Assembly: GCA_911728435.2 (NCBI GenBank)
Contig: OU452216.1
Span: forward strand, 4,538,342 to 4,602,341
Direction: 5' to 3'
Length of the DNA: 64,000 bases
From: Apoderus coryli
Taxonomy: Eukaryota; Arthropoda; Insecta; Coleoptera; Attelabidae
The notes beneath the pieces are model-generated. The model was not told the origin of the DNA. It made no database searches and saw only the letters and a list, made by a program, of their open reading frames with translations. The position numbers and the translations under genes were made by a program. The first letter of the stretch is position 1, and each line of letters starts with the position of its first letter. Shown in pieces: positions 11,666 through 23,021 of this stretch.

Positions 11666-11687
11666 TCAAATTACTTAATTTTAAGTC

Positions 11688-12501
11688 ATGTGTCGAATTT
11701 CATCCAATCACCTATGGATTATAGCGATAATAATAAATGCAAAACGTAAAAGATTACAGCAGGATCCAAACAAACGAAAATGCAGTTCATCAACTTTGAG
11801 TTCAAGTGATTTGGCTAGAATCATTGGATTATGGGATGAATGTACACCAGAAGGTTTACAAAATTTTTTTTTTCCATATTGTAGCTGTTGAGTTAGCTTG
11901 GCGAAGTGGTGAAGCAGCTGATTGTGTGATTATTTCACGATTGAGCAAAATAATGATGGAACGCCAACCAACAGAATTGAATACAATCCAATATTCAGTA
12001 AAACATGCCAAAAAGGATCGAAAAGTTGTACAAATAGTAAGTGGCTTGTTCCAAATATTGCAAACGAAAGTGCATGCCCTGTTCGGTTATTCCATAAATT
12101 ATTGTCCAAAAGGGGAAAAATATTACTTCCAGTCGCCTATAGCCTATAGTCAATATACCGGTAGGCAAAAACACAATTAATATGTGGACCAAATCATGCA
12201 AGCTATTGGTTTGGACACTAAGTGTAAAAAGATATCGAATCATTCGAACAGATCAACTGCAGTTAGCCATTTGGCAAATAAAGGGATTCCTCAACAGCAA
12301 TTAATAAAAATAACAGGACATAGCAGCTCTAATTTATTTAAACCGTACTTGAATATTAACCAAGAACGCCATAGTGAAATAATCAACACCATGCGAGGAA
12401 TTTCTTCAACAGTGGAAATTAAAAATCCGTCAACTTCAGCAAACTCTTCTTCCAATTTAACATTTACCAATTGTACTTTTCACAACTGTAGTTTTAAATA
12501 A
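11688..12501 (+). pseudogene. Crypton-like tyrosine recombinase relic
   Basis: Three overlapping frames in order resemble a tyrosine recombinase. KCSSSTLSSSDLARIIGLWD lies near 11780-11830. VELAWRSGEAADC (about 11884-11920) is a good box-I candidate with the first catalytic Arg. The last frame (12184-12501) gives SNHSNRSTAVSHLANKGIP (the H-x-x-R box), then KITGHSSS (box-II His region) and LFKPYLNIN with the candidate Tyr nucleophile. A Ser/Asn/Thr-rich tail ends FTNCTFHNCSFK. At least two frameshifts and stops separate the pieces. Domain order fits Crypton-type recombinases, which use a YR rather than a DDE or RT mechanism. No DNA-binding tail or element ends could be proved. Confidence 0.75.
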
Positions 12502-12608
12502 AAATGAATAATATTTGTTTGATTAAAACTAATACATTTTGTATTGAAAATTATTAAACGTCAGAAAATCAAATTTTTGATATCTACAAAGTTAAAAATT
12601 ATCTTATC
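12502..12608. other. AT-rich spacer after the recombinase relic
   Basis: A short AT-rich tail with no coding content separates the recombinase stop from the GC-rich hairpin element. Confidence 0.4.
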
Positions 12609-12752
12609 GAATACTCCTCGGGCCTTGAGAAATACTCAAAATTTTGTCATAGGGAATCCTTCAAGCGATTTGCTCAAGGAAAATAGCCTTCGGCCTGCGG
12701 CCTTGGGCTAATATCAAGCAACACGCTTTCGGCAGTCTCTATGACAAAATTA
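12609..12752. repeat. Structured GC-rich element beside the recombinase relic
   Basis: The block is clearly GC-richer than its surroundings. AATTTTGTCATAG (12640-12652) and CTATGACAAAATT (12739-12751) are perfect inverted partners. Between them sit nested short palindromes (GCCTTCGGCCTGCGGCC) and CTTGAG/CTCAAG pairs. It starts about 108 bp after the recombinase stop. It may be a terminal or recombination-site structure of that element, or an unrelated MITE. Confidence 0.5.
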
Positions 12753-12984
12753 TTTTTTTAACATTCCAAGAACCCTATTTATTAATTTAAAAATTACAAA
12801 AGTGTCCATGAAACTACGTAATGTCATATTATACTTCAAATCAATACAATGCAATTCTAATCTTGTAACGATGCACACTTTTATGAACGTATTTGAACTG
12901 TCCGAATGTGTTGGATTTCCTTTCGTAGAAAAGGACACTTTTGATTAAGCCTAGCCATCTGCAATTATTACATTCGACACGTGG

Positions 12985-13555
12985 TCACAGATTTAATAGA
13001 CTAAATCTGTGACGTGGTTTTCTACAATTAACTGAAATGTGACCTTGAATACCACAATTGTAGCACGTTTTACAAGAGCCTGACACCCTAAAATCTTCTT
13101 TATTATTCAAACTGCTACGATTAGAATCAGTCCAAGTTGAGGGTTTAAATTTCACTTTATCCACGTTAAAATCTTTTATTTCGTTAGGCATATCACCCAC
13201 GGTATTTAGATATGCATATAGAACATTGGCATCCACATGTTCTGCGGCTCTAACAGTTCGCGATATATTATCGTCCTTGATGCCACCGATCACGGCATCA
13301 ATCAAATAATCGTCAGGTATGTCTATATTAAGTGCTCTCAATAGTCCACTAGATTTTGTCCTGGCTTAGTTTCGTACTTAGCAGCGTCTTTTACAATAAC
13401 TTAGAAAATGGAACAGACTTACGGAAACACAGGCTCATTGATGTTTTAATATCAGTCCAACTCGAATCATACTCCACATTTTCGTCATACCACTGACGAC
13501 CGTTGCCTCGTAATCGAAGTATTATACTATCGTCGTCCCATTGATAACGTTCTAT
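12985..13555 (-). pseudogene. LTR-retrotransposon gag fragment with CCHC knuckle
   Basis: On the minus strand the right part (about 13555-13380) reads RYQWDDDSIILRLRGNGRQW followed by an SW-rich capsid-like segment. After a frameshift, 13341-12985 gives IDIPDDYLIDAVIGGI, TVRAAEHVDANVLYAYL and a zinc knuckle CYNCGIQGHISVNC, which has the exact C-x2-C-x4-H-x4-C spacing. This is the capsid-plus-nucleocapsid order of Ty3/gypsy gag. At least one stop and one frameshift lie near 13345-13400. No LTR was seen. Probably from the same kind of element as the RT fragment at 11372-11665. Confidence 0.8.
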
Positions 13556-13924
13556 TGGAGGGAGTGTTTATCATAATATATATACAGTCATGTTTAGAGA
13601 GTGTTAACAAAAACTACAGAAAGTGCAATGCCCTCTCTGTTTAGGGATATTGGGTCCTATGATATAATGATTGAAATATAACACTCTAAATATTATAACA
13701 CTTATATCCAGTAGATTTGTTTGGGTTTCATTCCTCAAGGCTTTGAGCAGACTCGTCGACATATGCATAATGACAGTCTTGCTGTTTTTGTAGAGCCTTT
13801 TGCAGATGAGCATTCTAGGTGAGACTTTTGTCTAGATATTCCGCCTCTGTCACATATGCCTTCAAAAACTAAAATTAATAACAATTCGCGTGAGGTTTTT
13901 TCTGTGTGTAAACTAAATCAAATA
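13556..13924. other. Gene-free stretch
   Basis: No supported feature. Short open frames lack domain motifs. Confidence 0.4.
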
Positions 13925-14060
13925 TCTCCTTACCGATTTCTTTGAGATTTGCCAGCGTTGTTCCTAGAAATAAGGAGCTTATATAGCCCTAACTAGATCA
14001 AAATTATTAACTCCAGTGGAGTTAGGGGGGCAACTTAATTCAAATTATTGACAAGAAAAT
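13925..14060 (+). repeat. Dispersed repeat (pair with 37518-37625)
   Basis: TTACCGATTTCTTTGAGATT and the following AAATAAGGAGCTTATATAGC recur with minor changes at 37518-37600 in the same orientation. Similarity fades after CCCTAACTAG. No ends or coding content. Confidence 0.75.
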
Positions 14061-15417
14061 CTACACCACTGACTGTAATTTAATTTCGATACTGTTTTGA
14101 GATGAATCAACTAAAGCTACAACTTTTTCATCTCTTGAATTTTTTTCATATGTTATAAAAATTTAAAACATGTTTCAAAATACCAAGAATATGTGAATAT
14201 TAAAAAAATTTAGTGGAGTACAGCACTGCGTAGTTTTTTTTCCATCTCTCGCTGCAAGACAAACATGTATAATACCAAATTATCTCTTTAACGGAAGCTT
14301 GATTAGGATAATGTTTACATTGCCTTAGCACATCATCGTCTACCACATTTTTTTGAATAAATGTTTATCTAAGGTTTTTAATATTCGGTTTTCAACAGTA
14401 GAAATGAATGTAAACATTACTATTTTCAACCAATTTTGTTAAATAGGAAAATATAATTTATTTAGATAAATAAATAGCATGATTGGGTGTGTATCCATGC
14501 TACGATTGTAGGAGGACTATAACAATTTAGAGAATTTTAAGAAATAGAATATATTCTACTATTGTTCAGAAGTTTATAGAGGAAAATAGCATCAAACTGT
14601 TAAAATTGCCTCCTAATTCTCATGATGCGAATGGAATAGTGTGGCAAACGAATCTATATTAGCGCAAGGAATTCGGACAAAAAAAATCCGATATTTTGAA
14701 AACAAATCATTTATTCTTTCTGTCAAAATTAATACAATACATTTTGAGGTCTCTAAACAGTGCTAAAAACGCTGGTACTAAGGATACAACTTATACTACA
14801 ATACGCTACGACCTGTATAAGAAAGACAAAAAGAAACCTAGCGCAGAAGAAAAAAAAAAGAAAAACAATAATTCAATCCTCAACTCAAAGTTGAGACAAA
14901 ATATAGACATATACAAGTACTAAACTTTTACAACGCACGCCGCTGGAAATTTTATAATTGTTTTATTACAACTACACTGAAAAAAAGATTTGTTTGGATA
15001 AAAAAAAATGGAGTTGAACCAAACAAATATTTCTTCGGTATACGACAAACAACATGAGACAAATATATGGTTTATTTGAAATACCCAAGTAGTATTTATT
15101 TGATTTAAATAAATATTTATTTGACTTACTTACGTACTTATACTCACTTGTTAACAAGGCCCGAAAATGTAAGGATATATTTGTTTGCTTGAACTAACTA
15201 GAGTTATTTAGAAGAAAGATTCCATGCACTTGGCCCAAAGGTGCTGCTATTTGGAATAAATAAATATTTGTTTATTCTGAATAAACATTTTTTCATATTA
15301 AATAATTAATTTGTTCTATCCAAATAAATAATTTGTTCCGGAAAATCTGATATTTTGCTTCCAATAAATACTTTGTTTGTTACAAATAAATATTTATTTC
15401 TTCAAACATGTTTTTTT
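14061..15417. other. AT-rich stretch with degenerate AAATAAATATTTGTTT repeats
   Basis: No coding region is supported. Between about 14985 and 15410 the words AAATAAATA, TATTTGTTT and their complements recur irregularly in both orientations, about every 20-40 bp. This resembles the subterminal repeats of a decayed MITE abutting the left end of the next element. A lysine-rich open frame at 14696-14923 looks like A-rich noise. Confidence 0.45.
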
Positions 15418-16109
15418 CTAGAAATTAATTTACAAATATTTTTGTTTATAGAACTACAAACGGTTTGGATGAATTGTTCAAAAAACACCTACACACGTAA
15501 TAATTTGGGGATTGTTTCACTTTGAACACCCTGTAGATCTGATTTAAGATTTTTGTATGGAATTTAATAAAGAATGAACCTATTACCCAAACAATTTTGG
15601 CTACAACTAAATAATGTGCTCTTTAAAAATAATATACAGGGTGTCCGGAAAAAGGAGGTCAATCCATTAACCACAGATTCCGTGAGCAAAAATAATATGA
15701 GTTTTAAGATGTCATTTTTCATTTTAGCCCTCCATGTTCGATATACAGGGCGTCAAAGTTGAAAATTTAAAACCAATATTTTTAAATAATTCTAGTATTC
15801 ATTGAGATATTGGATTCAAATTTAGTGTGTTGCTTCAGCATAAAGAGCTACTTCTTTCCAAAAAACAACACAAAAAACAATTTCTTAATAGCCAAAATAC
15901 GGGATGTTTAGTACCCATTGACCCCCAATTTTTTATTACGTACGCCAATGACTTTTAAACTAAGGATTTATAGGTTACTATGTATTTTTGATTATTTTTT
16001 AACTCTTATAAAATTTGGATAAAATTTGTTTTTGAGATATTTTGAAAAGTATTGGCTCTTGTTGTCTACGCGGCTCACGGTATTTTCACTACTAAATCAA
16101 GCATATTTA

Positions 16110-16203
16110 ACTCAAATTACCATTACCGTGCATCAAATTATTACCTTTTCGAAACAGTTTTCGAAAAGGTAATAATTTGATGCACGGTAATGGTAATTTG
16201 AGT
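16110..16203. repeat. Perfect hairpin, 45-bp arms and 4-nt loop
   Basis: Bases 16110-16154 and 16159-16203 are exact reverse complements, with CAGT (16155-16158) as the loop. The word TCGAAAAGGTAAT recurs once more directly after the right arm. It lies between the transposase relic and the left arm of the enclosing element. A perfect stem in such decayed DNA suggests recent formation, for example template-switch snap-back or a young foldback insertion. Confidence 0.9.
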
Positions 16204-16332
16204 TCGAAATCGAAAAGGTAATAAAACTAAACACTACGAACACGAAATTGGTTATTATTTTTAACTTAATTTGAAAATCATAGTCAAATATTAATTATTT
16301 AAACATTTGATTTTAAAAACATGAAAAAGTAA

Positions 16333-17017
16333 CTAAATAAACATTAGAAAAACTACCAGTCTAAAGAACTGTTTTTCAATGCATATGCGAGCTCTTTTTA
16401 GTAAAGAAAATCTAAAGTCTTCCCCAGCTTTTAAGATTCTCTCTATTAAATTATTTTCACTCAAAATCGGAACCTTATAAACAAAATCTTTCATGCAACC
16501 CCAGACTGAATAGTCCAAGGGACAAAATCTGGGTATCGGGGTGGCCATTTAACAAAAGCATCTTGGCTTCGCACAATCCAGCGTTGGAGAAAGTTTTCAT
16601 GTAAGTATCTCCTTCCATTCCTAGCAAAATGTGCTGGTGCACCATCAAGTTGAAACCAAATGTTTTGTCTAATTAAGAGAGGCAAATCGTCCAGTAAATC
16701 GGGCAGTATATTTTGAAGAAATGCTAAAAATGAATCACCAGTCAAATTCCCTGGTAAAATTACAGGACCCAAAAAGAAATTGTCGACGACATCAACTCAC
16801 ACGTTGACTTTAAAGTTTACTTGATGATGTGTCTACGGTCTTCCCTAAAACTTCCACTGTGCCTTAGTCGCCTAACCAAATTTGAAAAATACCTTCGTTT
16901 TGGGTGATTTCGATTAGGGAACTTTTCTGCGTACCGCCTAGCGGCTAAGCTAGCGTTAGAGTTACATTTTCCTATTAAATAAACAAAAATACAATTTTTC
17001 TGATCATAATCAATCAA
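16333..17017 (-). pseudogene. Mariner-superfamily transposase relic of the long-IR element
   Basis: On the minus strand 17017-16817 encodes the N-terminal DNA-binding start (KCNSNASLAARRYAEKFPNR, then NLVRRLRHSGSF). From 16772, PVILPGNLTGDSFLAFLQNI is followed by WFQLDGAPAHFARNGRRYL, where the Asp of DGAPAHF is the second catalytic residue. A frameshift near 16520 leads into CPLDYSVWGCMKDFVYKVPI, where the Asp of PLDY is the third. The segment carrying the first Asp is missing between 16817 and 16772. The family is the insect IS630/Tc1/mariner type with 'QxDGAPAHF' and 'PLDxxxWG' boxes. Inactive. Confidence 0.82.
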
Positions 17018-17928
17018 AAAATGTCTTAAATCTTATCCATGATTAAAACCATATCCGTCATTTCCGCAAAAAATTATAACATTGTTTCGTCTACGATCCA
17101 TTTTCGTTGTGTTTACTTACAAAAATACCGATAATTAAAAATATTAACCTTTAAACCCTACACTACTGTCAAATGGTGACAACTAATTTCACAACAAGAA
17201 AACATTGCTTAAGTAGGTATCCAAGGTAACACCAGAGTGGCTTGATATTTCAACATTATAAGAGTAGCCAGAGCCGCCAAAGCATCAAACAAGAGCTAAT
17301 ACTTTTCAAAATATCTCAAAAACAAATGATTTTATCCAAATTTTATAAGAGTTAAAAAATTATCAAAAATACATAGTAACCTATAAAAACTTAGTTTAAA
17401 AGTCATTGGCGTACGTAATAAAAAATTGGGGGTCAATGGGTACTTTTTTTGTGTTGTTTTTTTGGAAAGAAGTAGTTCTTTATGCTGAAGCAACACCCTA
17501 AATTTGAATCCAGTATCTCAATAAATACTAGAATTATTTAAAAATATTGGTTTTAAATTTTCAACTTTGACGCCCTGTATATCAAACATGGAGGGCTCAA
17601 ATGAAAAATTACATTTTAAAACTCATATTATTTTTGCTCAAGGAATCTGTGGTTAACGGATCGACCTCCTTTTTCCGGACACCCTGTATATCTATCTTAA
17701 ATCAGATCTACAGGGTGGTCAAAATGAAACAATCCCCAAAAATATTACGTGTGTATAGGTGTTTTTTGAACAATTGATCCAAACAGTTTCTGGTTTTATT
17801 ACTAATAATATTTGCAAATTAATATCTAGTTACTAAGACAAACTCCTGGGAGACGAGGATGAAACTATATAATAGTACTGTTCTGTCATCCTTAACCGAT
17901 AACTGTAGGGATTTGGGGACTAAGATAT

Positions 17929-18508
17929 TACGATGTCCTAACTGTTGCAAATTTATTTGAAACTGAAAAATTTGGTGAATATCGAACCGTCTTTCCAAAT
18001 GTCTTCATTTTTAAAACTGTGTATAACTTATTTCCTAACGTAAATTACTTAAAATTATTATATAAATATAGGGGAAGATTTTCTGAAACACAGTGGGGCT
18101 GTGCCTCTTTTACAAATGTTTATCCAAAACAATTTAGCATAAACATTTAGTGAATCTGTGGAATTTCTGACTGTTTTGTGTACTGTCCCTATGACGACTG
18201 TAGAAAGCGAAATATGTTTCTCTACCCTCAAACTGATCAAAACATTTTTAAGAAACACTATGGGCCAGGAAAGGTTGTGCGCGTTAGCAATGCTATCTAT
18301 TCAAAAAAAACTTCCTGTTCAGAAATCTAGGAGGATGGACTTCACTTACAAACAGTTTTAATGGTCATGGGGAGTTTAGCAAAATGTTATTATTTAGCTA
18401 CTCTAACTACTTAAAAAAAAATCATTTTAATTCTTTATTTTGAAAAATGTCTGCCTTATTTCCACCTTGTTGTGCCCCACCTCTTTCAGACCTCACAAGC
18501 TGCCACTG
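17929..18508 (+). pseudogene. hAT transposase C-terminal fragment with 3' terminal inverted repeat
   Basis: 17929-18000 reads ANLFETEKFGEYRTVFPN. After a frameshift, about 18098-18361 gives AVPLLQMFIQNN, a stop, then FLTVLCTVPMTTVESEICFS followed by TLKLIKTFLRNTM and LCALAMLSIQKKL. This is the hATC dimerisation domain of ZMYM1-like hAT transposases; the 'PMTTVESExxFSTLKxIKTFLRNTM' block is diagnostic. The element end is visible downstream: reading in from 18508, the reverse complement gives CAGTGGCAGCTTGTGAGGTC, a hAT-style CAGTGGC terminus. The N-terminal BED finger, catalytic core and left end are missing. Confidence 0.88.
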
Positions 18509-18940
18509 GTTGCAATGAAACTTATTCCATTAAAAAAAATAACATTGATAAGTTAGTTTTATTTAAAGCACCTTGTATATTTGAACATATTTTTAAACTG
18601 TGGCCTTGATTTAACAGAAATGAAAAATGGATAAATATCTACTTTCAAGCACGTCTTTGATAGGTAACTCACCTTTAATTGTCTCGATAGTAGTTAGTAA
18701 AGCATCTCCCATCAAACTAAATTGCCACATTAAAATTAATGAAAATATATTGTCCATATTATTGGCAAATTAACGCATGACTTGGTAACAGAATATCTGG
18801 CACTTAGGTTACAGACACTAATTAGATGAGTACACAGATTATTACCTCTTACCTTCTTTTATAATTATTTTGCGAAGGAAGTTAATTAATTACTTATGAT
18901 ATTTCTTGTAACATCACTATAAACTTAACATCAAAAAATA
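18509..18940. other. Gene-free AT-rich stretch
   Basis: No coding region or repeat ends recognised between the hAT terminus and the next LINE. Confidence 0.4.
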
Positions 18941-20076
18941 TTGGCACTTGAAGCACTTATCTTATCTTTATTTTTCGATTATTCACGAGCTTTCGAGACG
19001 GTGAATCATGAAAAGATTTTACGTAAACTCTATGGTTTCGGTGTTAGAGGCACTCCCTTAAGTTGGATAACATCATTTTTATCAGAAAGAAAACAAAAAG
19101 TGAGTCTCAACCGTGATGGCAAAGTTTTTGAATCATCAATTCTTGAGTTGGACGTCGGCGTTCCCCAGGGCAGTACATTAGGACCACTAATCTTCATATT
19201 GCTCATTGCAGATATATCTACACACATAAAATCTGCAAAGCACATTACCCTTTTTGCTGATGATACCTCAGCTATATTAGCTGCTGACTCTATTAGTGGT
19301 TTAAGTTCAAAAGGATATGAATGTTTGGAGCACATGCGGAATTATTGTACTAATAACGATCTAGTCTTGAATTTTGAAAAAACAAATCATATACATTTCT
19401 CAGCAAGGGAGGTGAAATACAGTATGAGAATTGTTAACGGGGATCACCGGCTAGTACAGAGATCATATGTGAAATTCTTGGGTGTTGACATTGAGTCGCA
19501 CCTAAATTGGTACAAACAAATCGAGACCGTTTCTGTGAAGCTCTGCAGACTTTCGTTCTTAGTTTGGAAAATGAGAAGCTTTGTTTCAATTGATGTATTG
19601 CGATCATTTTATTTTGCAAATGTTAATTCAGTCCTGTGTTATTCCATCGTGTTGTGGGGAAACTCATGTCGCGTGGTTGAGATACTAGTGCTGCAAAAAA
19701 GGATTATCAGAACAATGACATTCAAATCCGCCAGATATTCTTGCCGTCAATTATTCAAAGATCTAAAAATTCTAACAGTAACATCAATTTACATTTTGGA
19801 GTGTGTGTTCTGCGTGTATTCTAGCATTGATCGGTTTACGAGCACAGGTCAAATTTCTAACTACGATCTTAGAGATAATTTAAATTTAAGACTACCTGTA
19901 CACCGTCTCTCTCTCTCTCAGCAAATAGTTGCCTTATAATACCTATTAAGTTGTATAATCATCTGCCCCATCATCTAAAAGTGAATACAGCTCCGAGTAA
20001 ATTCAAACGAAACGTAAGGGATTGGTTACTTAAATTCAGTTTTTATTCGTTAAATGAATATTTTGTGAATGATTAG
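18941..20076 (+). pseudogene. 5'-truncated LINE, reverse transcriptase and C-terminus
   Basis: A 332-codon open stretch encodes the RT core of a Jockey/CR1-like LINE: LFFDYSRAFETVNHEKIL (first catalytic Asp), GVPQGSTLGPLIF, and LFADDTSA (catalytic FADD intact). The usual C-terminal region ends VLQKRIIRTM. A frameshift near 19930 moves the last ~45 codons into another frame (YNHLPHHLKV, SKFKRNVRDWLL, NEYFVND) with a stop at 20074-20076. A (TTA)n run at about 20119-20138 is the 3' tail. The endonuclease and RT start are missing. Relatively young: one frameshift and an otherwise open frame. Confidence 0.88.
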
Positions 20077-20139
20077 GTGTTTTTGTGAAATGTAATTATA
20101 CAATCCATATTTTTTATATGTTTATTATTATTATTATCT

Positions 20140-21365
20140 AGCTATAGCTTGCCGAAAACCAGAAACATTTCTATAATCTCTGCTCAAAAATTCATAAATT
20201 CTGGTCGTTTCTAACTCAGGAAAAGTATTGTAAACACGCTTAAAAATTTGAGATCAAGACCACTTCCCGATGGAAGTCTGCGTATTCTTCCACGATAGCG
20301 CCTAAAAGCTGCAACCAATTAAGCTTAATTTTGGTATATGAGTCTGGAAGAATCATAGAATGAACCCATTAATTTTTGATTAAAATCTCTTAAACCCTGT
20401 GATAGAACCACCAATTTCTTAAATAGCAGTAGGCGTTGAGTGGTACATCGTTTGACAACACTTTTTATGCTCTTTACATCAATAGTTTTCTTAATCAACG
20501 TTTCGGTTCGACTTCATGTATTTCATTGTTTACCCAATCTGTTTTTACGACGGTCGGTAAGTTGCATTTACTGGTTAGTAAGGCTGAGGCGTCGGGAAGT
20601 AAATAACTTACAGTTCAGTGTGTTTAATTAAGCATCTGCACATGTGTTGGGTGTAAATATATTTGGGTTTAATTAGGCTATTGCGCGAATAATGAGTACG
20701 GAAACTCTTCCCGCCTGCATTCGCTCCTAAGCACTTCTTTTGCTCATATAGATGCCGGAGCTATTCCTAGGCAGCTCCTATTATAAAGCGACGGATGTCA
20801 TAAGTCAGTTGCTACAAAATATAATATAAAAATTCGACTTTAGTTAGTTCCAACAAAATATTATAGGAAATTTCAATTTAAACAGCAAATAAATGAACGA
20901 GTTTTTCCTCAAAAAGGGTTTGTCGCTCCCGGTTTGCAGCCCCTGTGCCGAAATCATTAATTGTTTACAGAATTTAGTTTGAACATGTTCAATCAAATTA
21001 TACTTTCATCCACTATTCTAGTAGGTACTAATTGTCAAGCGCTTATGTAGGTGCAATGTTTAACCGATATGTGGTAAAATAATATTCTGCTAATGATAAT
21101 TGTTTCAAATGCACACGTGTTATTAGGTTCCGGTCCATTCTCCAATTTGGTATTTTTCAAACTGTCAAAATTACTTTGCTATTTATTTTGTATGTATAAA
21201 CAATTTTGGAGTTTGTTATATCTGGCGCTAAATGTTCCGTTTTACATTATTTATAAACGTATTTTCAATGCATTTGATAATAATACGAGTATGCAGTGTT
21301 TATTTTCAGAGAACTATAACAATATACATTCAGCAGTGGCGTTCATAGTTTTCAATAGTACCTAC
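20140..21365. other. Gene-free stretch
   Basis: About 1.2 kb with no supported gene. A hAT-like word CAGTGGCG appears at about 21334, just before the next LINE, without a partner. Confidence 0.4.
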
Positions 21366-22327
21366 TTACTTTACGTATTCGACTGTGCCTCGCATACTAT
21401 TCTTTTGGAAAAGTTGCATTTTTACGGTGTGAGAGGTGTTCCTTGGAATCTTATAAAGTCCTACCTCACTGGTAGACAACCGTGTGTTTAAGTGGGAAAT
21501 ATTGAGTCCATCAGGTTTGACGTCAAGCACGGTGTGCCCCAGGGGTCGGTACTGGGTCCCCTGTTTTTCATAATATATATAAACGATATATGTTCTTACA
21601 TGAACGACAAACGTGGCTGTGTATTGTTTGCTGATGACACGTCCTTTTTAAGTACATCGGGTGTGTTTGAGAATCTCAACATTTTGTCTAGGGATGTCCT
21701 GGAAGCAGCTGAAATCTGGTTCTCAACAAATAATTTACTATTAAATTGCAACAAAACTAAACAAATTTGTTTTTCTAGTAACCCTAAATTTGCTAGTAAT
21801 GACTCTTGCAAAATACTTGGGATTGTTGTTGATGGCGGTTTGAATTGGGACGAACACGTGAGTCAGCTGAGTAGTAAGCTGTCTGGTATTTTATTTGTAA
21901 TTAGGCAACTCAGAATGGCGCTTTCCTTTGAGGTTCTTAAGTCTGTCTATTATGGATTGTTTCATTCGCGTATTGTATACGGGGCAACTCACCCAACGCG
22001 TTACAGGTTTTTAGGTTACAGAAAAAAGCTATTAGACTGTTGGCTGGTGCGGGGCCTATTGATCACTGTCGTCCATTCTTTCTTGGGTACAGGATAATGC
22101 CTTTGCCTTGTGTTTATGTGTATCACCAGCTCATGGAAATTCATGAGCATAAGGATAAGTTGCCTAGGCATGGACAGATTCATGACAACAATACTCGTTC
22201 AGTTGGGCTGACCATTGCGCCACGTTTTAGACTTAACAAAAGTCAAAATAACTTGCTAAATATAAAACTATACAACAAGCTTCCTGCTAGCTTCAAAATT
22301 TTAAACCAGAATAATAAAGAAAAATAA
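21366..22327 (+). pseudogene. 5'-truncated LINE, reverse transcriptase and C-terminus
   Basis: From about 21420 the frame reads [20 protein letters not shown]. It meets a stop at 21489-21491 and continues as HGVPQGSVLGPLFFIIYIND and LFADDTSFLSTSG (catalytic FADD). The DLGI-type block is KILGIVVDGGLNWDEHV. After a frameshift near 22000-22050, 22040-22327 supplies the C-terminus (LPCVYVYHQLM, IKLYNKLPASFK). The 3' region ends in AAATAAAGA plus a (TCTA)n tail near 22568-22587. The first catalytic Asp segment is missing. Same general Jockey/CR1-like type as 18941-20076 but a different subfamily. Confidence 0.86.
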
Positions 22328-22587
22328 AGGAACTGCTCTTAAGTAACTGTTTTTATTCAGTTGATGAATACACTCATTTTGAAAATGATGGTCTATACGC
22401 CTTGTTGGATTTAAGATAAAATATTTTGAAATTTGTTTGTAAAATGTAATCGTGATTGTTGTTCTATACATACATATATGTTATACAAAGATTGAATTGT
22501 AAATTTTCTATTTGGACGTGCTGTAAATTGTAATTATCAAATTTTTGTAATTGCTACTATGGTAAATAAAGATCTATCTATCTATTA

Positions 22588-23021
22588 TATAATTATAATC
22601 ATAACTATTAAGTAATGTACAGGGTCATTATATCATCTAGAGCCGTTATTATGAATTTTTTTACAATTCCTTCTCAAAAAATAGAAGAAAAAGTTATTTT
22701 AAATGATAGAAAAAAACAATGACGCAAAAAATCCTTACAAAGTTTACTTTATTGTATTCATTACAAAAGAAAAATATTTGTGTGCTTTTCTGACGGCATC
22801 TACTCGCTTAAGCAACATACTAACTTACAATGCTCTCCTGTCAGAGGTTTTTTTTAAATTACCGCCATCATGCACCACGTACTCATCGTACTCGCGGAAA
22901 AGCGTATTAGTCCCAAATATATACACCCAAAACATGTGCAAATGCTTAATTAAACAAAAAATTTACTTAACCAAGTTTATTTTAACTGTTGTGTTAGTGA
23001 GCTCTAAGTGTTTTCAAATTG
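22588..23021. other. Gene-free stretch
   Basis: Contains one TACAGGGT word near 22618 and a 109-codon open frame (22703-23032) with no recognisable domain. The frame's end runs into the next repeat, so it is not credited as a gene. Confidence 0.4.

Larger units (their letters stand above)
15418..17829 (-). mobile_element. Long-inverted-repeat mariner-superfamily element
   Basis: The arms 15418-16070 and about 17275-17829 are reverse complements over more than 500 bp. Within each arm the motif TACAGGGTGTCCGG or a variant occurs two or three times. The left arm holds an extra ~75 bp (about 15558-15633) that the right arm lacks. Between the arms lie a transposase relic on the minus strand (16333-17017) and a perfect 45-bp hairpin (16110-16203). 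The outer boundaries CTAGAAATTAAT and ATTAATATCTAG are where similarity stops. No clear target duplication was found. Confidence 0.85.

Noticed and set aside
14696..14923. 75-codon lysine/asparagine-rich open frame
   Set aside because: Composition follows the A-rich DNA, there is no domain, and it lies in a repeat-rich non-coding stretch.
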